DNA of 64,000 nt from Maea johnstoni (GCA_963942565.1 OZ012690.1:35004718-35068717), one strand, 5' to 3'; counted from the stretch's first letter, positions 1 through 11,299 are shown. Translations and numbers: made by a program. The notes: a model not told the origin generated them from the letters alone.

Positions 1-589
1 TTGCACCCTGGGGATTTCAAATCCACGACTTATAATTTTTTCATATATGTGACCCTTAGACATGGACTGAATGAAGGAACATAATTTCCAGGTTCTCATT
101 AATTTATTTTTTTCTCATCATTTAAGTCTGTGCTATTTCCAATATAACAGGAAATATTACGGAAATTGCGTTTCTTCTCAACTATCTAATATACTTTTAA
201 AAAACTGTTTGCCATGTCTGAGACAATGTTGAAATAAAGCTTTCCCGATGTACACACAATTAATTTATCAATCACAGCTTCCAGATAGATGCAATTGCTC
301 ACTTTGACAGAAATTCATATTAGAGCAATCATAAAAAAATCTCATTATTATCAATGAAAATTACGAGTTGTATTTTTTTCAAACTGACTACTTCCTCTGT
401 TGAAAAATCCATCAGACTCAACAGGCAGCTGCTAAGAAAAAAAAATCATTTTCATTCACAAAAGTGGTGGAGAATTTATGTAATATTCTTATTCCTATAT
501 GAATACTGATTGAAAATTGCGCGATTTGAATAATGAGTGATTCTGTCTAGTGGCAAATGTGACATTGTAATGGTAAGATAGGGCAATCT

Positions 590-960
590 GTCACGACTCA
601 TGATATTGATGGGCTTCCAGAGGGTAACAATAGGTGGAGCAATAACGCTATAATAACTCCCATTTCCTCCCGAACAATATCCTGGCGGCCATCTTGCTCC
701 GATAACGGTATTTACAGCAAATTAGCCCAATGCTAATCTTTCAATTACGGGCAAACTCTCCCGAAATCAAATTCAAATGGGCCCGAGCTCACGCAGAGCT
801 GTGATTGGCTGCGGCAATGACAGTTGCGTACAAGTGTATAACATATGATGCCTGTGTGTACGCTGACCTAAAGTGGCCCTTATGGATATGGGCATCTACA
901 CATGGCGCCCATTAACTGACTCAATGCACCAACAGTTCTGCCGATGAGGAAAAAGATAAA
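590..960. promoter_or_regulatory. GC-richer unique block, candidate conserved non-coding element
   Basis: Base composition rises clearly above the flanks. The block is not repeated elsewhere in the window and has no microsatellite. It contains an inverted CCAAT box (ATTGG near 808) and several AT-rich homeodomain-type cores such as CTAATC and CAATTA. This composition, inside a large intron of a developmental receptor gene, suggests an enhancer, but nothing in the sequence proves it. Confidence 0.25.
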
Positions 961-2344
961 AAAGTGGCATTCTACTTGTCGGGTTTTTCAGTAGAGGGCG
1001 CTATCTATTTTCTGTGAAAATCTTTTTTATCGTCACTGATACCAATGGAAAATACTACACTTTACTTACTTACACAGTTCTCACAGCGCCAGCTATTGTT
1101 ATGTAAATGACTTGTGTGTGAATGTTATGTAAATGACTATTGGCGCAGTGGAAATAATACTTTATCAAACTAGTTCTTATAAGTTATAAGAAAACACACA
1201 AAAATGGCATTCTTGATGCCTGTTTTCTCAGGAGGGAAAGCTTATCTATCTTATTTGAAAAATAGTTTCCTTTCACCAAACTTATACAATTGCAAAATAT
1301 TACATTATAATAGTTTTTGAAAACGAGTTTAAAAAATGAGTTTCTTAATATTCATGGGTTCCCAACAGGGGTAGCAATCTACTAAAGTTCTGTGAAAAAA
1401 TAGTTTACTTAGGTCAAACTGTTACCATTAGTACAAAGATAAACACAAATTCTGCTTGTTTAAAATGCCTGTCATATCAATGTTCAGCTTGTGAAACACA
1501 TCACTATTGTGCAGAAGTGCCAAAAGATATCATATCTGAAGAAATGTTTACAGCTCACTGTAGAAGATGCCATTCATATTATCAAACAACTATATTTATG
1601 GCACAACTGTATGTACAATATTTCAAAGGCACTTTACATTTGAAATAGTAGATTTGAGCACTTGCTAGGATGCTTATCCTCTCAGTGAAATATTCATAAC
1701 TATTCTATACAATGTAAAATGTGATGATGTAAAAGAGACATGAATTGAAGAAATACTTAGCATCTTATTTTACAGTACTTAGCATGACACTCACTGCATT
1801 TTCATGAAAATATTTGTTATTGAAAATAAAACATACCCTGATGCTAGTTTTGATTACAGAATGCCAAAAGGAAATCCACTATGTGAACCCTTGAAAAGTG
1901 ATTTGGCACTTTTGAAAAAAAGAAAGAAAAACAAATTTTTTTGAAAGGACTGTTGGATTTTAAATAAAAAAATTCTCCTTCATATGAATTATTAAAATAT
2001 GCTTTAGTTGGGAAGGTAGCACCAAAATAGTCAGGCTTAAAGCATGAGAGGGTTAAGAAATATTAATTACTGATAATATTAATATTGTACTATTTCCTCA
2101 GATGCCAATACTCTCTTTATCACATAAACTATTCACAAATACTGTTTTATGGCATATTAAGATAAAGATGTCAGAAAGACAAATATCTAAGATATGTTTA
2201 GTATTTGATTTTTTCACAAGAAGAGTTGGGACATTCCAAGCTTATTCATAAATTACTGTTTTTATGAACATAGGAAATACCAGAAAGTCAAGCTTGGGGG
2301 TTCAAAGCTTTCCCGCTGCTTGCATGCATTTTTTCATCTTTTTT

Positions 2345-2541
2345 AACTATACATGCCTGTCGCGTCTCAAAGAGGTATGATATATTTCAGACAAAAAGCA
2401 ATTTTGCCACATATTTGAAAGAGAAATGTCAATCAGAACCCAGCAAAAACCCTACTTCAACTCTTTTGGGATATGCTTATGATCACTAAATTTTTAAGGC
2501 GACAATTTCATTGTAAACGTCTTCAGGCATGACTTAGGTTG
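2345..2541 (+). mobile_element. Degenerate TTAA MITE, family B
   Basis: This resembles the family B core (a TTTGAAAGAGAAATG segment followed by TCAGAACCCAGC) and ends directly at the TTAA that opens the next copy. Its left terminus is decayed. It is in direct tandem with the better copy at 2546-2770. Confidence 0.5.
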
Positions 2542-2545
2542 TTAA

Positions 2546-2770
2546 CCCATTTAATGAAATGCTCGCAGCCTCTAAAACAGTCTGACATTTTTGGATAAAT
2601 CTTGCAGGCAAATGCAAAGTTGGGAAAATATTTGAAGGAAAAATGTTATCCAGAACACAACCGACAACTCATCTTCAAATATTTTGTAAAATCATTCTCA
2701 ATTCTGAAGTTATTATTAAAAGTATTTCAGATCCAGATGATAACCTCCCTAACTCTTCAGCATGAATGGG
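2546..2770 (+). mobile_element. TTAA MITE, family B (piggyBac-like)
   Basis: This 225-bp element has TTAA on both sides (2542-2545 and 2771-2774) and ends CCCATTTAATG...CATGAATGGG. TTAA target sites with CCC/GGG termini are the hallmark of piggyBac-type elements. The inside carries the family B core: an AAATATTTGAAGG arm, an AGAACACAACC centre, and a CTTCAAATATTTTG arm. The two arms form an inverted repeat. There is no coding capacity. Confidence 0.75.
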
Positions 2771-2989
2771 TTAAAGTATGTGCGTAAGGCTGAATTTAGT
2801 GTAACCATATGCTAAAATATGCTGAGAATGGGAGGTGACACTGTGCTCAGGGACAAACATCAGCAGGCTAGCTTAATATCATATTTATTCAGCGATAAAA
2901 GTGGAAATCTTAGCCGCCATAGATAAACTGAAGCTGCCGGGATGGAAGACTTGAGCCGAGGGGCCAAAACGTGCGAAAACAAGCAATTT

Positions 2990-3990
2990 CATCCATCATT
3001 AGTGCCTGGGGGCCCTACACTGATTGCAGCTTTACTACCTTACTGCAAGTTTATCATACGTGAGGCAGAAAAAGTATCAAGTCTCTCAGCCTTATCCCTG
3101 TCTCTTTTTCCTGACCTGTCTATCAAAATATCTTGAGTTTATCCCTTACCCTGATTTGTCAATCACTACGTCAGGCAGGTACGGGTATAGAGGGATTTTG
3201 TGGGGTTCAATCAATCTGACTTTTTTCCAATACAAAATATTAATTTCTTGCTGACAATTGTCACTTTGCTTTAGTTTTGCCTAAAACCATTGAAGTAGAT
3301 CTACCTCTCTGTTAACATGAAATCACCCGTCCCACATACAGAAAGTATTCACCCATCATTAATGCCTGGGGGCCGTACCCTGATTGCCACTTTACTACCT
3401 TACTGCCTATTTATCATACGTGTGGAAGAAAAAGTATCGAGTCTCTAAGGCTATAATATCCCGGTCTCTTCCTTGATCAGCCAATCATAACATCTTGTGT
3501 TTATCCTAGTGACTTTCATACCTGATTTATCAATCACTATGTTAGGCATGTCCCTACCTATAACTTACCTGAACAGTTAGTCATTTGGAAAAACATGAAC
3601 CTTAAGCAACATGCTTCAGGGCTTTAATTAGAAATCCAACCAGATGAACACTCAGAATAGTACACAATCTTAAGAACTAGCCACAATTTAATCTGTATTA
3701 CTCATAGAGTATAGAGATATGGAGAAAAAGTATCTAGTCCCTTGAGCTTATACCTCACTTACCTGACTGTTCAGTCACTAGGAAACGTAAATACCTTACA
3801 GCACTTTCCTTCAGGGCTTAAACTAAACACCTATCGGCATAAACACAGCCGAATAGTCGATCCACAGAACTGGCCAGGCGTCAATATGTTTATCACTGAG
3901 GTATGGGGAAAAGTATCTAGTTCCTCTGAATTATATTCCTTCCACTAATTAACTCACCTGCCAGTCATGTAGAAACAGACATAAGACTGC
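2990..3990. repeat. Degenerate tandem repeat, ~360-bp unit with partial copies
   Basis: A block starting CCATCATTAGTGCCTGGG at 2994 recurs at 3354 (CCATCATTAATGCCTGGG). It includes the shared segments CTTTACTACCTTACTGC and GAAAAAGTATC. Shorter relics of the unit (GGAGAAAAAGTATCTAGT and GGGGAAAAGTATCTAGTTCC) lie near 3720 and 3905. It looks like an old local duplication with no recognisable element ends. Confidence 0.6.
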
Positions 3991-4006
3991 ATATTTCAGG
4001 CCTTAA

Positions 4007-4213
4007 CCCTTCTAATGCTAGGGTTATTTTCGTCCAATGCACAAAAATGCAAAAAAGCATGAATATCATCCGAACCAAGTCATGTGGGTATTCATAAGAA
4101 AGCTAATACTTTGAGTACTCTCAGATGAGTACCCATGTGTACCCATTTCAGTCATTTCCCAGCTTTTTGTCATTATTTGATATTGACCAAGTTAGCCACC
4201 AGCAACATAAGGG
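4007..4213 (+). mobile_element. TTAA MITE, family A
   Basis: This 207-bp element is flanked by TTAA at 4003-4006 and 4214-4217 and begins CCCTTCTAATGCTAGGG. Internal marks shared with the copies at 10010, 12154, 24926 and 5363 are a TTTCGTCC motif, a CTCTCAGATGAGTACCCAT motif and a right end GCCACCAGCAACATAAGGG. Its right TTAA is also the left TTAA of the next element. Confidence 0.75.
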
Positions 4214-4217
4214 TTAA

Positions 4218-4480
4218 CCCTTTCATACCTAGAGATCGCATTGAAAAGTGTCGGCTGGATGGTGTGAAATAGAAAGATGATTTTGAAACTAAGCATTAAT
4301 TTGGATATTTTTCAAAGAAAAGTTTTTGGCTGATAATCCAGATCTAATTAATAGCTAATTATTTGCAGAGGAGTTGTTGACTGAGTTATGATGAGTATTT
4401 CTTCTTAAATACTTTGCAAAAGTTGAAAAAAGATAAAAAGTTGTTAAAAAGCCTATTTTCAATTTCCCCTCTGACATAAG
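4218..4480 (+). mobile_element. Decayed TTAA MITE, family B-like, abutting family A
   Basis: It starts with CCCTTTCATACCTAG directly after the TTAA shared with the preceding family A copy. The interior shows family B features (a GGAGTTGTTGACTGAG segment and AT-rich arms). No clean right TTAA end can be placed. Confidence 0.4.
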
Positions 4481-4629
4481 CAGCTTAGGTAAACTTTTGG
4501 AGGAAAATGTTGATCAGAACCCCATACAATTAATTTTTTATTCAAAGATCACTCTAATTGATGAGGAATGTTGGAAGCAACAATGTGTGTACATTAAATA
4601 CAAATGGCTTGAATATTGTAAAATAAATA

Positions 4630-4870
4630 TTTGTATAATAAATGGGAGTGCCCTTGTAGCTCATTGGCTTTGTGGTTACTTCACCTAAATCTGAACCGAA
4701 CTTTTTCCTTGTTTGTGTACATTTCCATCACCATATGGAGGTATTTTTTGTGGCAGGGTTTGGTTTGAAATTGACCTTGCCGGGGTGTTGGGGGAGAAGT
4801 AATTTTTGGCTCGCCCCTGGTGAGACGTAACCGCACCCGGCGGGCTCACCGCTGCGGGATCAGCCAATCA
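4630..4870 (+). repeat. Possible tRNA-derived SINE relic
   Basis: A segment near 4650 (CTTGTAGCTCATTGGC) resembles the pol III A box of tRNA genes and recurs at 16981-16994. No convincing B box follows at normal spacing and no tail is seen. The stretch after it becomes GC-rich (4815-4870) without any recognisable feature. Confidence 0.2.
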
Positions 4871-4892
4871 TCTACGCCCCATCAACCCCGCG

Positions 4893-5360
4893 CCACCATC
4901 ACCAGTACCAACAACCCACTATTTGATACCACAAAAAATACATCCACCACTAAACCTATTAAAATGCTTATCCCTACACTCAACACTGCACCACCATCAC
5001 CAATACCAACAACCCACTATTTGATACCACAAAATACATCCACCACCTATTAAAACGCTTATCCCTACGCTCAACACTGCACCACCATCACCAATACCAA
5101 CAACCCACTATTTGATACCACAAAATACATCCACCACTAAACCTATTAAAACACTTATCCCTACGCTCAACACTGCATCACCATCACCAATACCACAAAC
5201 CCACTATTTGATACCACAAAATACATCCACCACTAAACCTATTAAGACGCTTATCCCTACGCTCAACACTGCACCACCATCACCAATACCAACAACCCAC
5301 TATTTGATACCACAAAATACATCCACCACTAAACCTATTAAAACACTAATCCCTACGCTG
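4893..5360. repeat. Minisatellite, ~96-bp unit, five copies
   Basis: Copies begin with CCACCATCACC or a close variant at 4893, 4991, 5082, 5178 and 5274. The unit includes CAACCCACTATTTGATACC and TTATCCCTACGCTCAACAC. Spacing is 98, 91, 96 and 96 bp. Copies are highly alike, so the array is fairly young. One plus-strand frame stays open through part of it only because 96 is a multiple of three; the encoded Thr/Pro-rich string is not a recognisable protein. Confidence 0.9.
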
Positions 5361-5362
5361 AA

Positions 5363-5560
5363 CCCTTATGCTGGTGGTGGCTTAAATTTGGCCAATACAA
5401 AATGATGCAAAAAAAAACACACACATGAAAACGATTGAAATCCTAACACATGGGTAGTCATCTGAGTGACCATCTAATGACCATCTAATGACTACCAACA
5501 TGACAAGGATTAGAGGGTTTTCAAAAATCTTTGTGTCCTTGTGATTTAGACGAAAGTAGC
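5363..5560 (-). mobile_element. TTAA MITE, family A, reverse orientation, decayed
   Basis: It begins CCCTTATGCTGGTGGTGG directly after the minisatellite and runs through AATTTGGCCAATACAAAATG and ACATGGGTAGTCATCTGAG, the reverse of the family A layout. The left TTAA has become TGAA, and the right end is no longer clear. A short internal duplication (ACCATCTAATG twice) is present. Confidence 0.6.
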
Positions 5561-5566
5561 CAGTGG

Positions 5567-5977
5567 GTTCTCCATGCACAAGCCACAGGACTGATTAAGC
5601 AACCAAGTTCCAGCTCATTTTCAATGTATGTTACACAGAGGAAAGTGTGGCAATTTATAATATGATGAGCTAGATGGATAATCCATTGGGGACAACTCCT
5701 ACATAGCCGGAAGGCTTCAACAATAAGCGTGTGTTCTCCATGTACAAGTCACACAACTGGTGAAGCAGCCAGCTTTGTGTAAGTGTGAGTTACACAAAGA
5801 AAAGTGTTGCAACTCATGGTACAAGATAGACGGACCAACCATTGAGGAAAGCCCCTATATAGCCAGAAGGCTTCTACAGTAAGCGTGTGTTCTGCATGTA
5901 CAAGCCACACGACTGGTTAGGCAACCAAGTGCCAGCTTTGTGTAAGTGTATATTACACAAAGAAAAGTGTGGCCACT
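5567..5977. repeat. Tandem repeat, ~160-bp unit, 2.5 copies
   Basis: Units start with GTTCT(C/G)CATG at 5567, 5733 and 5889. Shared segments are AAGCCACA, GCAACCAAGT, TTACACA(A/G)A(G/G)AAAAGTGT and TAGCC(G/A)GAAGGCTTC. Spacing is 166 and 156 bp. Nothing indicates coding or element termini. Confidence 0.8.
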
Positions 5978-6411
5978 CTGCCGCAACCATGTGGGGAACC
6001 TGTCAGTGTGGCTTTTCTCGAAAACATGAATTCCGCTTCGAAGGTATTCGTAAACAAACGCTGTTATCCATAAGTTGGTCTTCCTGCCATGCCCGTAGCT
6101 CTTATTAATGCAGTTGACTTATTGGTCTTTTGTGAGCAGAGAAAAAATATACAAAGATTTTGCACGTTTGCAAGTTAGGGGACTGCTAACTACAGGTTAA
6201 CGCGACCTAATCATTTCCATTGAATCCCAATGACATTTAGATCATCATTCCACCGAGATTGTTTCATCAATTTAAGGTGGTCCTCAATAGTAGAAGATGA
6301 TATTAAGCAGGATACTTGTAACTAATATTGTAAATACTTAAAATACCATTCAGGATACATTCCATTTGGATTAATGATTTGCTATTGTGTTGTTTCAGTG
6401 TATCTGACTTT

Positions 6412-6441
6412 ACTCTCTCTCTCTCTCTCTCTCCCTCTCTC
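6412..6441. repeat. (CT)n microsatellite
   Basis: A short run of alternating C and T with one CCC interruption, 140 bp downstream of the exon 3 donor in gene orientation. Confidence 0.9.
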
Positions 6442-6580
6442 CACATACATATTTATATATGTAAGTAACTGTATGATTTTTGCAATCAAGATTTACAACT
6501 TTTCAGACCCACAGAGTAAATAAGAAATCAAAACCAAACCACATATTAAAAAAGGAAATAATGAGCCATGGGAAACTTAC

Positions 6581-6767
6581 CATTGACAAACACATAGACA
6601 CTAGCGGGTTCCGTTAGAGATTTGCTGGCCTTGTAGTTACAGGAGTAGGCTCCAGTGTCGTAGAACTTGAGGCCCTTGATGGTCAGCTCGCTGGTGTAAA
6701 CACTGTGTCCACTAGTGCTGTTAGTGGTGCTGTTCAGAACTACCATACGACTCAAAATGTCACTTGT
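6581..6767 (-). CDS. VEGFR-like receptor, exon 3 (C-terminal half of Ig-like domain 1)
   Basis: This is a host-gene exon read on the minus strand. The acceptor is a pyrimidine/T-rich stretch ending TTTTTCAG, with its CAG at 6770-6768. The donor is GTAAGT, beginning at 6580. The exon is 187 bp, starts in phase 0 and ends in phase 1. It encodes 62 residues with the second half of an immunoglobulin fold: SELTIKGLKFYDTGAYSC holds the D-x-G-x-Y-x-C signature and the second disulfide cysteine, and the exon ends ASVYVFVNG. The order and ending closely resemble the first Ig domain of VEGFR (known family pattern: TLTIP...NDTGAYKC...YVYVQ). NST sequons near the start are potential N-glycosylation sites. 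The protein would be an extracellular growth-factor-binding receptor segment. PDGFR/KIT-type receptors are the main alternative. No stop interrupts the exon. Confidence 0.85.
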
Positions 6768-6823
6768 CTGAAAAATATAAAAGATTATTATAAATAATAG
6801 TGATGATAAATGATAAAGATGAT

Positions 6824-6910
6824 GGCGATGGTGGTGGTGGTGGTGATGGTGGTGGTGGTGATGGTGGTGATGATGATAGGGATGATGATAGGGATGATGA
6901 CAATAGATCT

Positions 6911-6996
<86 letters not shown>
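6824..6996. repeat. Compound microsatellite (GGT/GAT)n then (ACT)n
   Basis: GGT and GAT triplets run from 6824 to about 6899, followed by about 28 uninterrupted ACT triplets at 6912-6996. In gene orientation this compound repeat sits 57-229 bp upstream of the exon 3 acceptor, so length variation falls close to a splice site. Confidence 0.95.
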
Positions 6997-7552
6997 ACGT
7001 TAATAATAATAATGATAATAATAAATGTCCAAATTTATAAAGAAAAATGAAAGTGATAGATAAAAGTAATATTGAAAGTAATTGAATTTTTATTGAAAAT
7101 TTTATTATTTTTATTCTGTGCACAAAGACGTGCACAGAATACAGGATAAATGTAAAAGATAGGCCAAGAGAGTGCATTTGGCACTTTCTTCTCACTTAGC
7201 TTTAAGCTGACCACTGATCCTGTGAATGTTATTACATGAGGATCTCTTTATCTCAAACACAGGCACCTCTGGTTGTTGTGATGTCTAATTGAAATATGAT
7301 GTGATAGATCTTCGTCCATTTGAATAACCAAAAGTTGACTAAAAATAAATCCCTCCGCCTCCAGGTCTGCGCAGGAAGTAGGCGGAGAATTTCTGAGGCC
7401 TGTGCTTACTTATTGTATATTGCTTATCTATGCGGAAAAAATGCTCGGTGAATGTTCCTGAGTGAACAGCACTTCTATTACCCTCAAATATGATAACATT
7501 GTGATAGACTAAGTATACCTTATATCTAGGGTGTGATAGTTATAACAAGAAA

Positions 7553-7828
7553 TGATCACTTAAAACTTCTAGCTAAAAAACTAGCCTTTAATAGCAGTAA
7601 TAGACTGCTTTAATACTAAAATCTTTGTTTTAGTGTGAATTAATTAAGAAGTCTCGGCGAGGGGTTAACGAATGTCACAGTTGGAATAAAACTATCACTT
7701 CAAACTTCCTAGCTTTTAATAGCAGTATTATAGACTGCTTCAATCCTAAAATATTTGTTTTAGGGTGAATTAGGGGTGGCCTGTGCCACGGTTGGAATAA
7801 AACATTCAAAAAGTCATTTTTTAGTCTG
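7553..7828. repeat. Direct tandem duplication, ~138-bp unit, two copies
   Basis: The segment TTTAATAGCAGTA(A/TT)ATAGACTGCTT with AAAAT(C/A)TTTGTTTTAG and GTTGGAATAAAAC occurs twice, with copies starting at about 7555 and 7693. There are no terminal inverted repeats. Confidence 0.75.
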
Positions 7829-8742
7829 TATCAAGTCCCCATGCCAAATATCTTAATTGCGATAGGTAATCTAGTAAAAGAGAATAATTGTTTGAATGAA
7901 CAGTGAAGAAGTTCTAAAGTTAAGGGCCCTTACAACTAAGATAGCTCTGAGCCTTTGTGGTTGATTCAGCTAGAATTGCAGTCCTGAGGTTTCAATTTTA
8001 TTTTTATTAATTTTCTTCTTCATCCTTTTATTTTGAAGATATTTTATCCAATGCAATGAAAACAACATTTAGTTGTTGGGGAATTGAAAGGTTAAAGAAC
8101 TAGTTGAAATCTAGCCTGAATCCTTGTGTAAACAGTGGGTCGGGACCACCATGGGGGCGGGCTGAAAACTATACCAGTATACCGCACCATACCCGCTCCT
8201 TATCAACCAAGCTGGAAAACTTAGAGCGAGTGTCGAGGTTGTGTCCATATTGGATGACCCTTGACGGACATCACAGAGACGTTTTTTGTAACTCTATCGT
8301 GTGGTCAGCGTCTGATGCGATTGGACATGCCCTTAATTTCATGCCCGTCACACAGGGCTGACCCTCGGCTATCACTGAGGCCCAGGGCAACATTGAAGAC
8401 ACATGTTTTCAGCAGAGAGATGGCTTCTTTTGCAATAAGACAAAAATTAGATGTCAACTACGATTATGTTCAGTCACACTTATTTCATACTTATGCTCAG
8501 TTCATATTTATAAGATTTAAGTGGGGTGAACATATTTCAATTAGCATTTTCTTTATGATAACATATGTTGAAAAATCCATTAATGTTTTTTAAAGTAATT
8601 TCTAATAGATTTATTTAATTCATAAATAATCAGTCTCTTACCATTTAAATAATTAGAGGGGACGGTCAAATTTCTCATACAAAAATAGCGATATGATGAT
8701 GACAATATAGATAATCTTAGAGGTGGGTATAAAGGATGGAGG

Positions 8743-8743
8743 A

Positions 8744-8788
<45 letters not shown>

Positions 8789-8885
8789 ATCAATATCCAT
8801 AAAGAGGAAAATGATGAAGAGCACGGATGAATTAATTGATGAGGATGATTATCATAATGATGATGTTGATGATGATGATGATGAT
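8743..8885. repeat. (GAT)n microsatellite
   Basis: An uninterrupted GAT run at 8743-8789 is followed by imperfect GAT/GAC triplets to about 8885. Low-complexity open frames here (poly-Met, poly-Ser) are artefacts of the repeat. Confidence 0.95.
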
Positions 8886-9034
8886 GAGTCAAACTACATG
8901 AAGGATCCGATGAAACCGATAAGACAAAAATAACGATGTGACAGCCGTAAGATAAACAAAACCAGTTACAAGGTGGTGATATGGCCACTGTGGAGTGAGT
9001 TTTAATGGTTTTTCCTAAATAAACTTTCCTCGCC

Positions 9035-9240
9035 CTAAAGAATCAGCTGCTTCTAATAGGCCGCAGCCCTGCATTGGTTGTTGCCGTTAGAAACTCCTCC
9101 CATTAGCTACCTTAATGGCTGCCGGGGGCCAAGGGGTTATCTTTGTTGGTGAACAATCTCTGGCCGTAGTACCGGAGGCACAAAGCACAGGCGCACCTCG
9201 CTGACAGGCAGTATGCAGCAATAGGCACATCTAAAGTATG
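9035..9240. promoter_or_regulatory. GC-richer unique block in intron 2, candidate regulatory element
   Basis: The block shifts from the AT-rich background to roughly balanced GC and has no repeat copy in the window. It contains CCGCAGCC, GCTGCCGGGGGCC and GGCGCACCTCGC, and an inverted CCAAT box (CATTGGTTG near 9073). Function is inferred only from composition and uniqueness. Confidence 0.25.
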
Positions 9241-9567
9241 CAATAAAACTCACCCATTAATGCCCAGAGTTCCTCCAGAAAACTTTGCATGCAATTTTGA
9301 TACACTTTAAGGAAAAGTGAAGAAAAAATCAAGACACTGGAAACCGTTTGGAAAAAAGTTGTTAATGTTCTCACTACAATTTCTGTTTCAAATATTTTCC
9401 AATAGATAAAATATTGTTTCGATTGTCTCGTATTTGTACCATTATGACATTTGTAATTGTCTTTGGTTTATAATATGATCTTTGAACTGTTCCAAATTAT
9501 TTATTTACAGTACCGGTAATTGTTCTCTGCTGATGCTCAGGAGTGTTTTATTATACAATATGATGTT

Positions 9568-9732
9568 CCGAACTATTTACAATACTCTCTCCCTGGTCTC
9601 TGGTTCATTCTGAACTATTTACAATATTCTCTCCCCGTTCTCTGGTTCATTCCGAACTATTTACAATACTCTCTCCCTGGTCTCTGGTTCATTCCGAACT
9701 ATTTACGATATTTTCTCGTTGGTCTCCATTCC
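9568..9732. repeat. 42-bp minisatellite, four copies
   Basis: Units begin (C/T)CGAACTATTTAC at 9568, 9610, 9652 and 9694, each followed by CTCTCCC and CTCTGGTTCATT except the diverged last copy. Spacing is exactly 42 bp. Confidence 0.9.
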
Positions 9733-10009
9733 AGTTCCGAGGCGGTCCTGGTGTTCAGCACCTGCCAGACCTAGGCCAATCACTGGCCACATTCCTGCGT
9801 GTAATTTATTACCCCAGCTAGTGCCCTCTGTCCATGGGTACTGTCAGGCAGGCGATTTGAAGCCTCCTCGCCAAAAGCCGACTGGACACACTCCATTTTA
9901 TCCAGCGCCTTATCAAACTTGTCGGATCTAATTGGAGTGACTAATTTGAAAGAGTAAAGCTGCTGAGCGCTCTTGCTCCTCAGAGACACATGGGAATGGG
10001 CTTCTTTAA

Positions 10010-10218
10010 CCCTTCCAATGCTCAGAGGCTACTTTCGTCCAAAAGCACAAGGATGTGCAGATTTCTGAAAACCATTCAAACCATGTCATGTTGGTACTCT
10101 TTGGATAGCCCTCATGGAGCACTCTCAGATGAGTACCCATATGCCAGGGTTTTAGTGATTTTTCGAGGTTTTTTGCACCATTTTGTATTGGCCAAATTAG
10201 CCACCAGCAGCATGAGGG
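10010..10218 (+). mobile_element. TTAA MITE, family A
   Basis: This 209-bp element is flanked by TTAA at 10006-10009 and 10219-10222. It starts CCCTTCCAATGCTCAG and ends CACCAGCAGCATGAGGG. It is the cleanest family A copy in the window and can serve as the reference. It has no coding capacity. Confidence 0.8.
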
Positions 10219-10222
10219 TTAA

Positions 10223-10470
10223 ACTCATTGCTTGTTTTGGCCAAAAATAGCCTGATATTTTTTCTAAAATCTTTCTGGCTAAAGTGTTATCTAGAAAAAT
10301 ATTTGAGGGAAAAATGTTAATCAGAACATTACTATCAATTCCCCTTCAAATATTGTGTAAAATCATTCTTAATTTCAAAGTTACTGTCATAAGTATCAAA
10401 GATTCAGTTGACAAGTTTATGGCTGCTATATTTTTTGCTTCAATATGCAGTTTCGAAACCGCATGTGTAA
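10223..10470 (+). mobile_element. Decayed TTAA MITE, family B, abutting family A
   Basis: It starts at the TTAA shared with the preceding family A copy. The interior carries the family B signature (ATATTTGAGGGAAAAATG, TAATCAGAACATT, CCCTTCAAATATTGTG). The right end is lost or diverged. Confidence 0.5.
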
Positions 10471-11086
10471 ATATAAACTGATTGTATTTCATCAAATTGG
10501 GTATTTTATCTTTTGAAAGAATTTAGGATTATATATTCAACTTACCCTGTTGAGCAAGTCATGGCTGATTTCTACTTGCCCAGGAGTCATTTTTGCTTAC
10601 CATGAGTATATAGGGCAAGTACTATAATGTTGCAAAACAGTGACAGCTGCATGGATCTACCGATTTTGGTCGGGCAGGAATTCTGAATATCCTTATGTTA
10701 CTATCAGGGTCAGTTTTTGTATCTTTTCAGGAAATGGCTTTCCTCGAGGATTGTGACACTGATAAGAAGGTTGACTGACGACAGCTGCATGGAGACCAGT
10801 GAGCATTACTTTTCAATCATCCTTAGTAAGTTAGTCCACTCCTGTATTCAGCTGTGATATATCTATAAAACTTGAAACATATCCAATACTCTGTTGACCT
10901 GCAGAATTTTCAACTTTCCCTACATTTTTATCAAACCTTCAAAGGTGATGCAATGATGAATTCCTACGTGAGTATGATTATCATCTTCTAAAATAATACT
11001 GACTTTTCTGATGGGGAAGACCTAAGTGTGTATACAATTACTTCCTTGCTCTTTATTGGACTTTCCACTTGCCTATTTATCTTTAA

Positions 11087-11299
11087 CCTATCAAGACTTG
11101 CAGCAGCCAAAAGCAGCTTGACTTTCCTTCCGTTAAAACCATGGTTGTCAAAATATTTGAAGAGGAAATGTTCATTAGAACACTATTTGCGACTCTCCTT
11201 CAAATATTTTGTTAAGTCATTCTAAAGTCTTAAGTAGTTTCCATAAGTGTCAATGAGCAAGATGACTTTTTCTAAGGGAACTCGTAAGCATGAATGGGC
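11087..11299 (+). mobile_element. TTAA MITE, family B
   Basis: TTAA flanks at 11083-11086 and 11300-11303. It starts CCTATCAAGACTTGCAGCAGCC and has paired arms ATATTTGAAGAGGAAATG and CTCTCCTTCAAATATTTTG. It ends GTAAGCATGAATGGGC. Confidence 0.7.

Larger units (their letters stand above)
1..6580 (-). other. Intron 3 (partial) of the VEGFR-like gene
   Basis: This is the sequence 3' of exon 3 on the minus strand. No further exon is visible on either strand, so the next Ig-domain exon should lie beyond position 1. The interval is AT-rich. It contains a GC-richer unique block near 590-960, a 25-bp duplicated ATGTAAAT-containing motif near 1100-1135, TTAA MITEs, and several tandem repeats listed separately. 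The stretches 1-590, 960-2340 and 5980-6410 hold nothing I can name. Confidence 0.6.

Noticed and set aside
4820-5405. Thr/Pro-rich repeated open frame
   Set aside because: It follows from the ~96-bp minisatellite period being a multiple of three. No start context or splice sites support it, and unit length varies (98 and 91 bp) so the frame breaks.
6788-7195. Open frames with poly-Val, poly-Tyr and poly-Thr
   Set aside because: They are translations of the GGT/ACT microsatellites, with no flanking coding signal.
8104-8593. Two overlapping plus-strand frames of 85 and 110 codons
   Set aside because: No recognisable domain, no splice signals, and the frames overlap each other in mixed-composition DNA.
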